Below are positions 1 to 11,011 of a DNA stretch of 64,000 bases, piece by piece. Source of the stretch: Emiliania huxleyi CCMP1516 (lineage: Eukaryota > Haptophyta > Isochrysidales > Noelaerhabdaceae). Position numbers and translations under genes: made by a program. The first letter of the stretch is position 1. Each line of letters opens with the position of its first letter. The DNA lies in assembly GCF_000372725.1 (NCBI RefSeq), contig NW_005199363.1, forward strand, positions 259,031-323,030, in the 5' to 3' direction. The notes under the pieces are model-generated. The model did no database searches, was not told where the DNA came from, and saw only the letters and a program-made list of their open reading frames with translations.

Positions 1-3000
1 TGATTCCGACCATCGCGGAGCAGAAGGCGGCCATGACGAGGCAGAGGATGAAGCTGAAGAGCATGATGTCCTTGGAGAGCTCCTGCAGGATGATCGAGAG
101 CACGCCGATCTGCTTGTAGATTTGCAGCCACAGGATGGGCCGCACGAACGCGTAGATGGCGCACACCGCGAGCACCACCTGGGCGTACCACAGCGGGTCG
201 CAGCCGCGGTACACGTTCGACCAGATGTCGAGCGCGTCGAGCTCGCCGTCCTCGCCCGCGACCGACTCCGGCAAGGGCCCGCCGCCGCCGCCGCCGCTAT
301 CGCCGCCGCCGCCGTTGTGCCCGCTTAAGAGGGCCCTCCCCCCGCCCGGCGCGTGAAGCCGCCGGGCGGCGGCCTCGAAGCCGACAAAGTCGCCGCCGTC
401 GAGGAGCTCGCCGAGCCTCCGGTCCTCGACCACGCGCTCGATGGTCTGCGTGCCGAGCCCAATCACGTGGCAGAGCGGGCCGGCCGTCAGGCGGACGGTC
501 GAGGCGAGCGCCTGCGCGGTGAGCGTGATGACGTCCATCAAGTTGGCGGCCGAATCGAAGTGCACGGCGCCGGCGCGGAAGTGGGTGTACCACTGGAAGA
601 GCTCCTCGACCCAAAAGGCGTAGCAGAAGACGGCGAAGACGAGCTCGAGGACACCGAAGGTGGTGAAGGTGCCCGGGTGCGACATGAGCACCGTCGTGTA
701 GACGGCGAGGAAGCAAAAGTACGACACCACCTTGAGCAGGAATTTGACGCGCGGCACGGCGAGGAACCAGCGCATGTTGAGCCACCGGATGTGGAAGAGG
801 CCGCGCAAGCACTTGAAGCAGTGGAGGCAGCACAGGCAAGTGCAGCACTGCCCGCAGCAGTTGAAGCAGCACGCGAACAGGTTGTACACCCGCGTGCAGA
901 GCCCGACCCCCGGCGCGAACGGGCTCGGGTAGCAGCAGCAGGGCGGTACCTCCTCGAGGGTGTCGAGCGCGGTCGTCGCCATCCCGCCCGCGCCGCCCCA
1001 GCGCGAGCCGCCCGCCCCGCTGTCGCGCCGCGAGAGCGAGAGCTCCTGCGTCTCGTCCCGCTCGTGCAGGCGGTGCCTGCCGCCGAGTGCGCGGTAGGCC
1101 AGCGGCGGCGGTGACCGCGGGTCCTTGTCGTCGCCAGAGTTGGCGCGGTTGGGCGCGACGAAGTCGGCGAGCTGGAAGGCGGCCGTCGCCTGACGGCTGG
1201 CCTTCTTCTTCCGCTCGAGGTTGTCCCACGCGCTCGCGTCGAGCTCGACCTCCTGCTTGTCGATCGTCCGAACGAAGAAGTGCGCGAGCACGCGCAGCGA
1301 GCTGACGCTGGACGAGAGAGCGCCGTCCGAGCCGTAGAGGTTGCCGCGCCAGTACTCGTCGATGAGCGTCTGCACGTACTTGTGCCCGACGAAGCTCTTG
1401 CTCTCGCCCTCCATCGCCGTCTGCAGGATCGTGCCCGGCCACGTCCGCGACGGCCGCATCAGCACGATGGTTGCGTGGCTCTGGGTGGGGCACTTGTCGA
1501 GCACCGAGCACGCCCACTTCTCGAACGTGTCCGCGTTGGACTCGTACATCGTCGCGGCGGTCGGGCGCGCGATCGCCGCGCGCTTCGAGACCTGCGACGC
1601 GATGAGCGCGAGCCGGATCGGGTCCGACTGGCGGCTTGCGTGCTGCCAAAAGACGCGGGCGATGTCGACGCGGCCTAAGCGGCATGACGCGATCCTCAGG
1701 AGGGAGGGGAGGGCGGACTAGCGAGGCTGCGGTGGCGACGGCGCCGATGAAGACGCCCCAGAGCATCAGGTGCGGCAGAGCGTCCTCGAAGAGTGCGTTC
1801 GCCTACGGCAGGAGGAGCGGCCGGGGTGCGGGCGGGGGCGCGCGCGCGGGGGGGGGTGGGGGTGCGGCCTCCTCGAGAAGGGGGGGGGGATGGGAAGGGG
1901 GGGGGGGGGGGCGAATCCCCTCGTCAAAACGGCCCGAGTCCCCGGGGGAGCGGGCCCCCCCCTTTTGCGACTGCTCGAGCTCCTGCTGCAGCTCGGACTC
2001 GATGCCGGGGATGTAGTCGATCAGGAAGGGGAGGAGCACCTCGCGGTACAGCCGGATCGGCGTCGGCTTGCCGAGGGCGTCGAGCGCGTCGCCGCGGTCG
2101 AGCTGCTTCTGCAGCGTCGCCGCGTTGGTGAAGAAGGGGTTCGAGTGCTTGTACAGCGAGAGGAAGTCGAGCAGCCCCACCGCGCTCTCCTGCGCCGTGA
2201 AGAGCAGCTTGATGATCTCGGGCTGCTGCCGCTCGATCGCCACCTGCAGCGCGTGCGCCACTTGCACGCGCATGAAGTGCTCCGCCGCCGCAAAGTCGTT
2301 TGCCGGCGCCATGGTGCGCAGGTTGAGCATGACTGACTGGACCACCTCCTTCCGGTTCCACTGCACCGCCAGCTGCAGCCGGGTGCCCGCGCGGCACTGC
2401 GTGTCGTCGTTGATCACCGCGTTGAGCACGTGCAGGTCGAGCGCCGCGGTGGACGTCTCGGAGAGCGCGAAGGAGGAGATCTTCTTCTCCTTCTCCTGCA
2501 CGGCGGCGATCTCCTGCATCGCGCGCTGGATCTTGTCCCACTTGGGTCGGTCGTCCTTCTTCTTGACGTACTCGGCCTCGTACTTCTTTTTCCACGACTG
2601 CAGCGCCGACTCCTTGCCCGCCGCCTTGAGGAATGCGGGGAGGAGCCGGTCATATTGACGACTGCTGATTACTTTATCAATTAAGAGTCATGAATCGCCC
2701 GCCTTCAGGAAGTCGGCGAGGCAAGTGGCGATCCCCCCCGAGTCGGACACGAGCACGACCGGGCAGCCGCCCATCACCTGTCAATGAGAGATGGATGATG
2801 AGTCGTCCACTATTGAGTAGGAGGTACGACCGGGCAGCCGCCCATCACCGACTCGCGCACGGTCTGCAGCGTGCCGGGCCCGCCGTTGACGACGAGCAGC
2901 ACGCGCGGCACGCGCCGCCGCTCACAGTAAAGCTTCTCGAGCATCACGCGCATCGGGATCTCGCCGCCCCAGCGCGTGTTGTTGTCGAACTTTGTGACTG

Positions 3001-5608
3001 TCGGCGAGAGAGTCGCGTGCAGCGCGCACACGCACGGCTGCGGCGTGTCGACCTTGGTGATTCGCTCGATGGCGGAGGGCAGCACGGAGGACGCCTGAGG
3101 GGGGCTTGTTAGATGAATTAGTACACGAAAGCCTGAGGGTGGCTCGCAAGTTTGTGATCCAGCCCTCGCCCGACTGTCGGTTGGCCTCGGTTGGCGGAGA
3201 AGGCAGCGCCACGCTCGCGCTATCTCTAACCCTAACCCTAACCCTAACCCTAACCCTAGGCAGCACCACGCTCGCGCTATCTCGGCTGCCCCTCGCGGCT
3301 GCACCTGGGCTGCACCTGGCTGCACCTGGGCTGCACCTGACTGCACCTGGCTGCACCTCTCGGCTGCCCCTCGCGCTATACCTCGCGCTACGCCTCGGCT
3401 GCGCCTCGGCCGCGCCTCGGCCGCGCCTCGGCCGCGCCTCGGCCGCGCCTCGGCTACCTCTCGGCTACCTCTCGGCCGAGCTCGCCTTCTCGGCGGTGAG
3501 GCCCGTCAGCTTGCGGTGGATCCCTACGGCCAAGTCCAGAGAAGGGCTCCGAGAGGGCTCCGAGAAGGTTCCTAGAAGGCTCCCGCGCTTCGCCTCTGGG
3601 TGTGGGAAGTGAGGTGGCTGTGGGCAAGGAGGGTGGTGGAGAGGGAGGGGGAGGAGGTGGTGGTGGTGAGGGAAGGTGGAGGTGCAGGACGGGGCGGTGG
3701 AGTCTGCTGCGCATCTGGGCCCCGGGAGACGGGGAGATGTGGGGAGATCTTCCGCATCTGGGGGGGGGGAGCGCCGAGGCTGTCCGCCTCGGAGAAGGCG
3801 GTCACGGTGAAGACCACCTTGAAGGGCGGCTTGCCTACGCAGTGCCACTGGACGCGTCTCGGCGGGAAGTGGCGCCTCGACGACTCGAAGAGGGTGGTGG
3901 TGGTGGTGTGTGTGTGTGTGGTGTGTGTGTGTGTGTGTGTAGGTTGGGGGGGGGGGGGGGGGGGCTCGCCCTTGTCGCTCTCGACGCCGAGAGCCACCGT
4001 CGCGGTCGGCACACCGAGAAAGTGTGCGAAGGCGTCGCGGAAGGCCTCCTGCGGCGAGGCGCCGTTGTCGACCATGATGAAGTGCCTACTCGCACGCCGA
4101 ACCACGCGCCCCGGTGTGGCGCAGCGCGGCGGCAGCCCTCGGCGGGGAGAGAGGTTCTCTCACGTGTGGTGCGGCTCGAGGTTGGCCGCGTTGCGGTTGT
4201 TTGGTGCCTCGCGAACCTGCGCGAAGAGAACAGACGCCGACCTCGGGGCGGGAAGACGGTGGTGTGCAGAGTATTCAGAGAGCGACTGTGGGAGAGTACG
4301 CGCGTCCCGCGTCTAACGCTCGCGCACCATCTCTCTCGTGCCGCCGTAGCAGCCTTCGAGCCTGTCCTTGCCCATCACGCTCGCCCACGTGCATATCCCG
4401 ACCATCTTCGCGGAGCACTGCGCGTCCGACAGCGCGTCCCCAACCAGCGCCATCACGCCTGCAGGAGAGGCATCACGTCACACCATGTGTGATCACACAT
4501 TGTGTGATCACACCATGTGTGATCACACCATGTGTGCAGCCAAGCCCGCGTGAGGCGTGCCGGGAGACGCGTCGGCAACAGCGGGCGGCGGCGGACGTGT
4601 CGCTGCTACTCTCCGGGGCGGAGGAGGGCGGAGGAGGGCGGAGGAGGGCGGAGGAGGGCGGAGAGCCCACGCCGACCGACCCCTCCTCCCACCCCCTCCC
4701 CTCCCGCACCCGCCCGCCCCTCCTCGCCCCCTCGCTACCCGCCCCCCACCCCCTCCCACAGCGCGCGCACCCGAGTCGGTGCCGCCCGTGAACACCCACG
4801 CGTTCGTCGCCTGCGCGGCCTTGGCGAGGCCGTGCCTGAAGGCCTTGAGCAGCCGCGGCTGCAGCTTGAAGTCCTGCGCCCCCCCCGTGATCGAGATGAG
4901 CACCTGACAGCGCCGCGGAGACGTCAGCTCAGCTGGCGCCGGGAGAGAGAGAGAGCGAGCGGGCGAGAGAGAGGGAGGGAGGCAGAGAGCGTGGACGTGT
5001 GTGTGTGTGCGGACCGAGGCGGGCTCCATCATCCAGTGCTTCTCCATCAGGTCGAGCACCGACTTGCAGTAGCTCTCCTCCGACTTGTACGGCTCGCGCG
5101 AGTCGGCGAGGTGGATGAAGCGCGCCGGGTCGCTCCTCGCTGGAAACTGAATCAAGCCGTGGTCCGCAAAGATGGGCAGCGGGTACGGCCGCTTGGGGTT
5201 GGAGGTGCGGAAGGTGACGGGCGAGCAGGAGGCGAGCCAGTCCTGGATCACGTGCCGCACCGCGCGCTGCAGCCGCGTCAGCGCCCTATGCTTCTCGCTC
5301 GCCTCTTGCTCGCCCACGCCGCCGAGCGCATCGCTCGCCGTCATGTTCGAGGCGGACGACAAGCGCGGCGCCTTGACGGGCGCGACGGTAGTCGAGCCGG
5401 CGCGCGTCAGCTCCGGCCGCGGGAACCTCGCCGCGCCCTCGCCGAGCGTCTCGAAAGCGGCCAATTTGGACGGCGACGCTGGCCGCCGCGTTCGAGGCAG
5501 GCTGTCGGAGCCCGGTGGCGCTGACGCTGGTGGGACGGACACCAGGCGGCTCGGAGGCAGCTGCACTGTATCGCTCCTTCCCTTGTCGGGGAGGAGAGGT
5601 GCCTCCAT
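1..5608 (-). CDS. TRPM-like cation channel (C-terminus beyond window edge)
   Basis: Multi-exon gene read right to left. The start is taken at the ATG ending at 5608 (MEAPLLPDKG). Exons carry the TRPM N-terminal homology region/LSDAT (SLOG-like) fold: VTFRTSNPKRPYPLPIF and YKSEESYCKSVLDLMEKHW near 5.0-5.2 kb, VLISITGGAQDFKLQPRLL and WVFTGGTDSG at 4.77-4.90 kb, VMALVGDAL at 4.34-4.46 kb, HFIMVDNGASPQEAF at 3.97-4.08 kb, and LLVVNGGPGTLQTV then GGCPVVLVSDSGG at 2.70-3.09 kb. An ankyrin-like helical region follows (1.9-2.65 kb, LDLHVLNAVINDD). Then come hydrophobic segments up to QIGVLSIILQELSKDIMLF at the window edge, inside the ion-transport domain, so pore and C-terminus are not visible. Several introns need GC donors (for example around 3.97 kb and 1.75 kb). 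TRPM members are tetrameric plasma-membrane or organellar Ca2+-permeable channels; the LSDAT fold binds nucleotides in some of them. The family call is firm; ligand and selectivity are unknown. Confidence 0.8.
2755..2849. repeat. 24-bp direct repeat flanking a 71-nt TRPM intron
   Basis: The same 24 bases, starting ACGACCGGGCAGCCGCCC, occur at 2755-2778 and 2826-2849. On the coding (minus) strand they encode VMGGCPVV. Splicing from the GT at 2848 to the AG at 2778 removes exactly one repeat plus about 47 unique bases and restores the LSDAT reading frame. The intron is therefore bounded by a duplicated piece of its own exon. Confidence 0.75.
3202..3283. repeat. Interstitial telomeric repeat flanked by 25-bp direct repeats
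   Basis: About five CTAACC units (TTAGGG-type on the other strand) lie at 3227-3258 inside a TRPM intron. They are bordered by two near-identical 25-bp copies, GGCAGC(G/A)CCACGCTCGCG..., at 3202-3226 and 3259-3283. This is what a staggered break filled with telomeric sequence would leave. It is not a chromosome end, because the TRPM gene continues on both sides. Confidence 0.8.
3284..3478. repeat. Degenerate short tandem repeats in a TRPM intron
   Basis: Runs of CTGCACCTGG, GCCTCGGCCGC and CTACCTCTCGG units follow the telomeric tract directly, up to the next exon at about 3483. They have no coding potential I would support. They look like intronic simple-sequence expansion. Confidence 0.6.
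4480..4664. repeat. Intronic tandem repeats in TRPM gene
   Basis: Two arrays lie between the exons at 4.46 and 4.77 kb. At 4480-4536 a unit of about 18 bp containing the palindrome TGTGTGATCACACA repeats three times. At 4617-4664 a 10-bp GGAGGAGGGC unit repeats about four times. Confidence 0.65.
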
Positions 5609-5964
5609 CGAGAGAGGCAGCAAGCACCAGCCAAGGAGGCCAACACAGCCGGCTGAGCGAGTGGGCGGGGAAGATTTTTTTTCGCGGCTTTCGAGGTGGA
5701 TATCCTTTGGCCGCGTTGGGTAGCGAGGATTGGTCGGAGGCGTGTTTTCTGACGGCCGACCGTCAGTGCACGGAGTTGCCCCTTCTCCGACTGCCCCGCC
5801 CACAGTTGTGAGAGAGAGAGATTTTTAGCAATACCTTAAAGAGAGGTTACAGGCGTGTAAGGTCCGTTAGCGGGAGATCGGCGGGAGCGGCGCACGTTCA
5901 ATACCAAACAACTCTAACACTCACACGTCATACAGTTGTTGCCGATGATGGATGCATTCCTTAC

Positions 5965-5987
5965 TTTTTGAGCTTAGCCTTCGATGT
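5965..5987 (+). promoter_or_regulatory. 23-bp element shared with the ATP10 upstream region
   Basis: The 23-mer beginning TTTTTGAGCTTAGCCTTCG lies upstream of the IQ-motif gene. An exact copy sits at 11787-11809, in the same orientation relative to the ATP10 gene there. It could be a promoter element or the remnant of a dispersed repeat. Function is inferred only from position. Confidence 0.4.
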
Positions 5988-6212
5988 TAGGGAACAAAGC
6001 AAGGCGGACACAATATCCTTACTTTTTTCGGTTTTTGTATATAATTCTGTCCACCGGCACCGCCCATCTTGCGTCCACCCAGACCTGGTGTGCCAGTTAG
6101 AGTCGATTTCGAGCAGACCCCCTATCCATTACGAGCCCGAACCCAGTGCCAGTCGCGAATCTTTTTTTCTTTCTTCTTTTCCGTGTTGCAAACTCGTGCG
6201 TCCCGGCGACAA

Positions 6213-7589
6213 ATGGATGTGTCGGCGACGGGCCGTGCGCCCCCTGTCGGCGTGGAGTCCGCCATCAACATCGACGTGGCGGCAAGCTCCGCCACGCACT
6301 CGACGGCCGGGGAGCCGCTCCGGCCGGATCTCGCGGCCCCGCCGCCGGAAAAGGCGGGCTTCTCTCCCGACCCCGACAAACAGTACCAGTACCGCGAGGG
6401 CGAGCTCGTCCGCGTCGTAAACGACGAGCACGAGCGCTACGATCAGGTCCCGCCCAGCGTGCCCACGAGAGCGGCCCGCCAGACTGGACGGTCCTCCCCC
6501 CTCCCTCTTGTCCCGCGGCAGGTTGGCTTTGTGACATCCATCAACGATGAGGGCACCGTGACTGTCGAGTTTGTGGACAGCAGCGTCGAGGAGTCGGCAT
6601 CGAAGATCCAGGCCCTCGCGCGCGGCCGCATGGTGCGCGAGGGCAAGTCCTCCGGCGGCGCGGCCACCATACGCTCCTATGGCCAGTTCTATCTCGCGAC
6701 GGCGCGGATGCGCCGGCAGCCGCTGGTGCACGAGCTGTGGAGCCGCGGCGCGCACCGCCTCTCCGTCGGGCAGCCTCACAGCGAGAGTGACGAGGGGGCT
6801 GAGTTTGCCCTCGCCCTCGCCGACGAGACTGGCGACGGCGGAGAGGAGCAGGAGGAGGTGCTCTCGCCGCGGCGCAAGCGGTTTGGCAGGCAGTTCAGCT
6901 TTGGGCGTCAGCTGAGCTTTAGCCGGAGGATCTCGCTTCCCCCGCCCAACCAACGATCCCTGCACCCCCCCCCCCCCCCCACACACACACACCACCACCA
7001 CCACCCCCGCGCAGCCCACTCGCCCCGCGCCCCCGCCCCTCCAGGCACACCGGCGTCCAGCAGCCCGTGGTGGGACCGGAGTTTATGCTCTACCGGCGTT
7101 GGGCGGGCGAGCGGTGGATGCGCTGCGGCGCGACGGAGGGGGGGCGGCAGCCCGACTCGCGGGTGCACCGCTACGAGCGTGAGGTTGGCTTCAAGTCTGG
7201 GGGCGGCCTCTCCGACCCCGACGCGTCGGGCGACGCGCCCTTCAGCGAGGCGGAGCGGATGGCACTCTGCTCCGACCGGCGACGGTCGCACATACAGCTC
7301 GTCGCGCGCTGGGCCAGGTTCGAGTGCTACTGCCTCGCGTCGCACCCGGACGAGCCCTTCACGGAGTGGCTGCAGCGCATCGGTCACCGGGCCTTGCGGC
7401 GGCGAAAGGGGAGGCGGCCATCGGACCCGAGAATGTTTGTGTGTGCTAGGCGAGGCCCACCAAGGCGGCACCGAAGACCGCGAGGCGCTCGAGCCCCCGC
7501 CTCCGCCGCTTCTCCAGGCCTTCTCGCGCTTCTGCGAGGAGAACTACAAGAAGAACAACGAGCACGCGGAGCGTTTCCAACGGATCTGA
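6213..7589 (+). CDS. IQ-motif protein of unknown function
   Basis: Start ATG at 6213 (MDVSATGRAPPVGVESAINI), preceded by a pyrimidine-rich T tract. Exon 1 ends with HERYDQ at 6445. A GT-AG intron (6446-6521) leads into VGFVTSINDEGTVTVEF. This is followed by an IQ calmodulin-binding motif (SKIQALARGRMVREG, about 6600-6645) and a basic stretch (RRKRFGRQFSFGRQ). A second intron with C and CA runs (about 6940-7045) leads to VVGPEFMLYRRWAGERWM...WARFECYCLAS. A last exon reads AFSRFCEENYKKNNEHAERF and stops at 7589. The junction before the last exon is uncertain. The IQ motif suggests calmodulin binding; no catalytic domain is recognised. Confidence 0.55.
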   Translation: MDVSATGRAPPVGVESAINIDVAASSATHSTAGEPLRPDLAAPPPEKAGFSPDPDKQYQYREGELVRVVNDEHERYDQVPPSVPTRAARQTGRSSPLPLVPRQVGFVTSINDEGTVTVEFVDSSVEESASKIQALARGRMVREGKSSGGAATIRSYGQFYLATARMRRQPLVHELWSRGAHRLSVGQPHSESDEGAEFALALADETGDGGEEQEEVLSPRRKRFGRQFSFGRQLSFSRRISLPPPNQRSLHPPPPPTHTHHHHHPRAAHSPRAPAPPGTPASSSPWWDRSLCSTGVGRASGGCAAARRRGGGSPTRGCTATSVRLASSLGAASPTPTRRATRPSARRSGWHSAPTGDGRTYSSSRAGPGSSATASRRTRTSPSRSGCSASVTGPCGGERGGGHRTRECLCVLGEAHQGGTEDREALEPPPPPLLQAFSRFCEENYKKNNEHAERFQRI

Positions 7590-8064
7590 AATCGCTGGCT
7601 GAGGCTCACGCACGGCAGCGCCCGTGAAAGGCAATGGCGCCTCTTCTGCGCGCCATCGCATCACCCATCACCAACACCATCAGACTTCCCTTCTATTGCC
7701 GGGGGTGGAGGCCTTGCTTTTTGAACGGGCGGGTGTCGCGGCGCGGTGGTGGGAGTGGCACTGGTTGCGCCGTGCGCCTTGTGTGGGGCTGTGGGCGCGC
7801 AAGGCGCAAGCCCGCCTGCAAACGCTATAAGTATAACATGTTTGTGCAAACAATCGTGCCACACACACATGTTCGAGAATGATTGACAATGATCAAAATG
7901 ACAATGTGATATGTGTGACATTCGCGAAGCTCCCCGCGCACACGTGAAAAGAAAGCGCGCATGCGTATTGGCGCAGGCGGCGCGCGGCGCGGCGCGGACG
8001 ACGGGGGGACTCAGGACAGCCCCAACACACCCGCCCCACCACCACGCACGTACCTCTCTTAGTC
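7590..8064. other. Intergenic region between convergent genes
   Basis: This lies between the 3' ends of the IQ-motif gene and the LRR gene. It has alternating CA/TG stretches (about 7855-7875) and no ORF with family resemblance. It probably holds both 3' UTRs. Confidence 0.4.
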
Positions 8065-9216
8065 TCACGACCAGAATTTGACCTGCACGTACGGCCAGCG
8101 CGCGGAGCACGCCACTCGCATCCCTTCGTGCTCCGCGTGGCCCTTTGGCAGCGTGAGCGTCTGCAGGGATGGCAGCGCGCAAGACGGCCCGTCCGGCCAG
8201 AGAGGCGGGCCGGGCGGTCGGTCGTCCAGCGTGAGCCGCGCGTCGATCTGGCTATGCCTCGGCTCGGGCGTGAGGCGCGCGGCCAGCGCGTCGAGCCCCG
8301 CCGTGGAGAGGGCTCGGTTGCCGTGGAGGTAGAGCCCCTCCAGCCGGCGGAACGTGCCCAGCTTGCCGCGAGCCGCCATCGCCTCTGCGCCCGCGTCCCC
8401 TATCTGGTTCCACGCGAGGGCGAGGAACTGCAGCCTCGGCAGCGCCCCCTCCGCCACCGGGCCGGCGAGGCGCGCGGCGCCCGCACAGCCGATCCGGTTG
8501 GCGCTGAGGGTGAGGCGCGAGACGCAGCGGAGGACCGCGGCCGGGTCAGCAGAGAGGGCGTCGGCGAGCGCGGCGCAAAACGCGTCGCCGAGAGAGTTGT
8601 TGCCGAGGTCGAGGAAGGCGAGCTTGGGCAGCGCGCCGCCGCGCAGGGCGGAGCAGATCGGCCGCCAGTCGCGCCCGTCGGCCGCCCGTTCGATTCGAAG
8701 CTCCTCGAGGCCGTCGAGGGAGCGGCGGCCGATCAGGTGAGCCAGCGTCGCGCAGATGCTCGCATCCGCAACGACGGCGTCCCCAAAGACGAGGCCCGTG
8801 GCCAGCCGCAGCTGCTGCGTGCTCGTGAGGTCGTCGCAGCTTTGGCCGCCGCGAAGAGAGGGTGCGCCGCTGTGCGCCTCCTTGAGGAGCACGCCCGCGC
8901 GCGCGCGCCACCGCCTCGCCTCGGCGAGGACCGGCGCCACCGCGCGCCTCACCGAGCGGCACGTGGAGGCGAACGCGAGCGCCGCCTCCGGAGAGAGCGG
9001 GTCGCCGGCGAGCACGCGGCAGACCGCAGCGACCATGTCGTCCTGCAGCCCCGCGATGCTTGTTTCGACGGCCGAGATGCTGCAGTTCGCCGCGAGACGA
9101 TTTGCAAGGAGGCTCGCAGCCGTCCCGGAGCTCGTTGTGGGCATCGCGTCTGCCGCTGGCGAGGTACTCCCACGCCTCTCGGCCGAGTCAACCCGAGCCA
9201 CAGCAGAGCCGCCCAT
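8065..9216 (-). CDS. Leucine-rich-repeat protein (RNI-type), 383 aa
   Basis: Single exon. The start is taken at the ATG ending at 9216 (MGGSAVARVDSAERRG), because a longer upstream extension would overlap the divergent E2-like gene. The N-terminal half has a helical, F-box-like region (QDDMVAAVCRVLAG, LAFASTCRSVRRAV). The C-terminal half has ribonuclease-inhibitor-type LRRs: LPKLAFLDLGNNSLGDAF, CVSRLTLSANRIGCAGAARL, LPRLQFLALAWNQIGDAG, LEGLYLHGNRALSTAGLDAL. Such proteins are usually binding scaffolds, sometimes ubiquitin-ligase adaptors. The F-box reading is weak. Confidence 0.7.
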   Translation of the reverse strand: MGGSAVARVDSAERRGSTSPAADAMPTTSSGTAASLLANRLAANCSISAVETSIAGLQDDMVAAVCRVLAGDPLSPEAALAFASTCRSVRRAVAPVLAEARRWRARAGVLLKEAHSGAPSLRGGQSCDDLTSTQQLRLATGLVFGDAVVADASICATLAHLIGRRSLDGLEELRIERAADGRDWRPICSALRGGALPKLAFLDLGNNSLGDAFCAALADALSADPAAVLRCVSRLTLSANRIGCAGAARLAGPVAEGALPRLQFLALAWNQIGDAGAEAMAARGKLGTFRRLEGLYLHGNRALSTAGLDALAARLTPEPRHSQIDARLTLDDRPPGPPLWPDGPSCALPSLQTLTLPKGHAEHEGMRVACSARWPYVQVKFWS

Positions 9217-9328
9217 AGTGAAAAGAAAAATGCCGTAAGCGCCTCGAGCGTGGGGAGACTTATTCTCGGGAAAAAGAAAAATATGAGCGGGATCCATCGC
9301 CAGTCCTCGCCGATCTTCGGGGTCTGGA

Positions 9329-10206
9329 ATGCTGCGCCTAGCATCCAAGCGAGCCTCACTGGCGACGCCGCGGCTGGCGCGCGGGCTGGCGTACCCGCCA
9401 CACACCGTCCTCGGCATGCCAGCCCTCTCGCCGACCATGACTGAGGACCGCCGGCCACCGCCACAGCCCCGCCCTGCTGCATGCCCGCCGCAACATGAGT
9501 GCATGCACACATGTGTGTGTACGGCCTGCCGCCAGTGCGCTCCGTTCCCTCCCGACGACCTCCTCTGCCGCCGCCGCCGCCCCCTCCGGTGCCGTGCGCA
9601 ACCCCCCCCTCCCCTTTCACCGAATCTGCTCCACCTCCGCTCCGCACTCGCAGGGGGGAGTCGAAAAGTACCTCGTGAAGGTCGGCGACGCGATCGCGGC
9701 GGGGGACCGCATCGCCGAGGTATCGACGGACAAGGCCACCGTCGACTTTGATGTCGTCGACGACGGCATCGTCGCCAAGTTCCTGATCCCTGAGGGCACG
9801 CAGGACGTTGCGGCGCGAACCTCCCTGCCAGCCCCAGCCGTGATAGCACCCTCGCCGTGACAGCACCCTCGCCGAGCGCCGGGCCTCTCTCGCCCTCCGA
9901 GTTGACCTCGGCCGCAATCCGAGTTGACCTCGGCCGCCACAGGTGGGCACCCCGATGATTGTCCTGTGCGATGAGCCGGAGGACGTCGCCGCCTTTGCTG
10001 ACTTCACGGCGGGCGCCGCAGCGCCGGCCGAGGCCCCGGCCGCCGCCGCGCCGGCGCCGGCGCCAGCGCCTGCCGCCGCCGCCGCGCCGCCGCCGCCGCC
10101 CGCGGCGGCCGCCGCGGCCGTGCCGACGAATCTGGGCTCGGGGACCCTGCCTGCCTTCAGCGGTCGCATCTACTACAACGCGGAGAAAGGTTGGTACAGG
10201 GCGTGA
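9329..10206 (+). CDS. Mitochondrial lipoyl-domain protein, E2/E3BP-like; no acyltransferase domain found
   Basis: Exon 1 (MLRLASKRASLATPRLARGL) is a typical mitochondrial presequence and runs into HTVLGMPALSPTM, the conserved start of an E2 lipoyl domain. Exon 2 (about 9651-9809) encodes VEKYLVKVGDAIAAGDRIAE then VSTDKATVDFD, with the lipoyl-lysine in TDKA. Exon 3 (from 9943) encodes VGTPMIVLCDEPEDVAAFAD, then an Ala/Pro hinge, then LPAFSGRIYYNAEKG. The exon 2/3 junction needs a GC donor after DVA. A full E2 would next have the E3-binding and catalytic domains, and neither is seen before the ATP10 gene. It could be a short lipoyl carrier, an E3BP-like protein, or a truncated copy. The true 3' end is uncertain. 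Confidence 0.6.
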
Positions 10207-10703
10207 GTGATTTGCTCCGGCGTCGGGCGTGGAGACGTGGTGCGTCTCGATTTGCCGCGCCTGGCCGAGCCACTTCGGCGTGGGGGGGGGGAGGCTCGAG
10301 GTGTGAGTGAGGACCGTCCGCGAGTCGGGCGGGCTGGGGCGCGGAGAGGGGGCAAGCGGGAGGCGGGGCGGTTGGCATTTTGCCTTCTTGGCCGGGGCCT
10401 GGGGCGGTAACTAACCGCCGTTGTCAGCAGAGGGAATGGAGGGTGCCGGGGAGGAGAGGGATTGCTGCGCTTTTGTTATGCCGCGCGTGAAAAGAGACTC
10501 TGCTGTCTGGCGACACCCATACACGATACAGCATAACTCAAAACACACTCTTTTTGGTCTCAGGTCGCGATACACATGTGGGCGAGACGTGCCCGCGCGC
10601 GCAGGCGCTTGTCCCGCCCACCGCTGCGTAGCTCGTCGCCAACACGGGGGACGTCAGCTCAACCAATCATCTGGCGAGAGTACGAATCTGGGAGATCTCG
10701 GCG

Positions 10704-10915
10704 TCACCGCGGCAGCAGCGCGCGCAGCGCCTCCGTGGCCGCCTCCGTCGGTGGCTCTGAGGAGTGGACGTGCCAGCGCACCACGCCGGATGGGTCGACG
10801 AGGCAGACGTAGCCGAGGTACCTGCGGGGTGGGGGAATGCAAGGGGTGTAAGGACGCGGCGAGAGAAGCGAGGGAGGGAGGGAGGGAGGGAGGGAGAGAA
10901 AGAGAAGAGAAGAGA

Positions 10916-11011
<96 letters not shown>

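Noticed and set aside
297-1766. Long minus-strand frame of 489 codons
   Set aside because: Mostly Arg/Ala/Pro in the wrong frame; the conserved TRPM text is in a neighbouring frame.
3227-3258. Chromosome end (telomere)
   Set aside because: Only about five units, inside an intron of a gene with exons on both sides.
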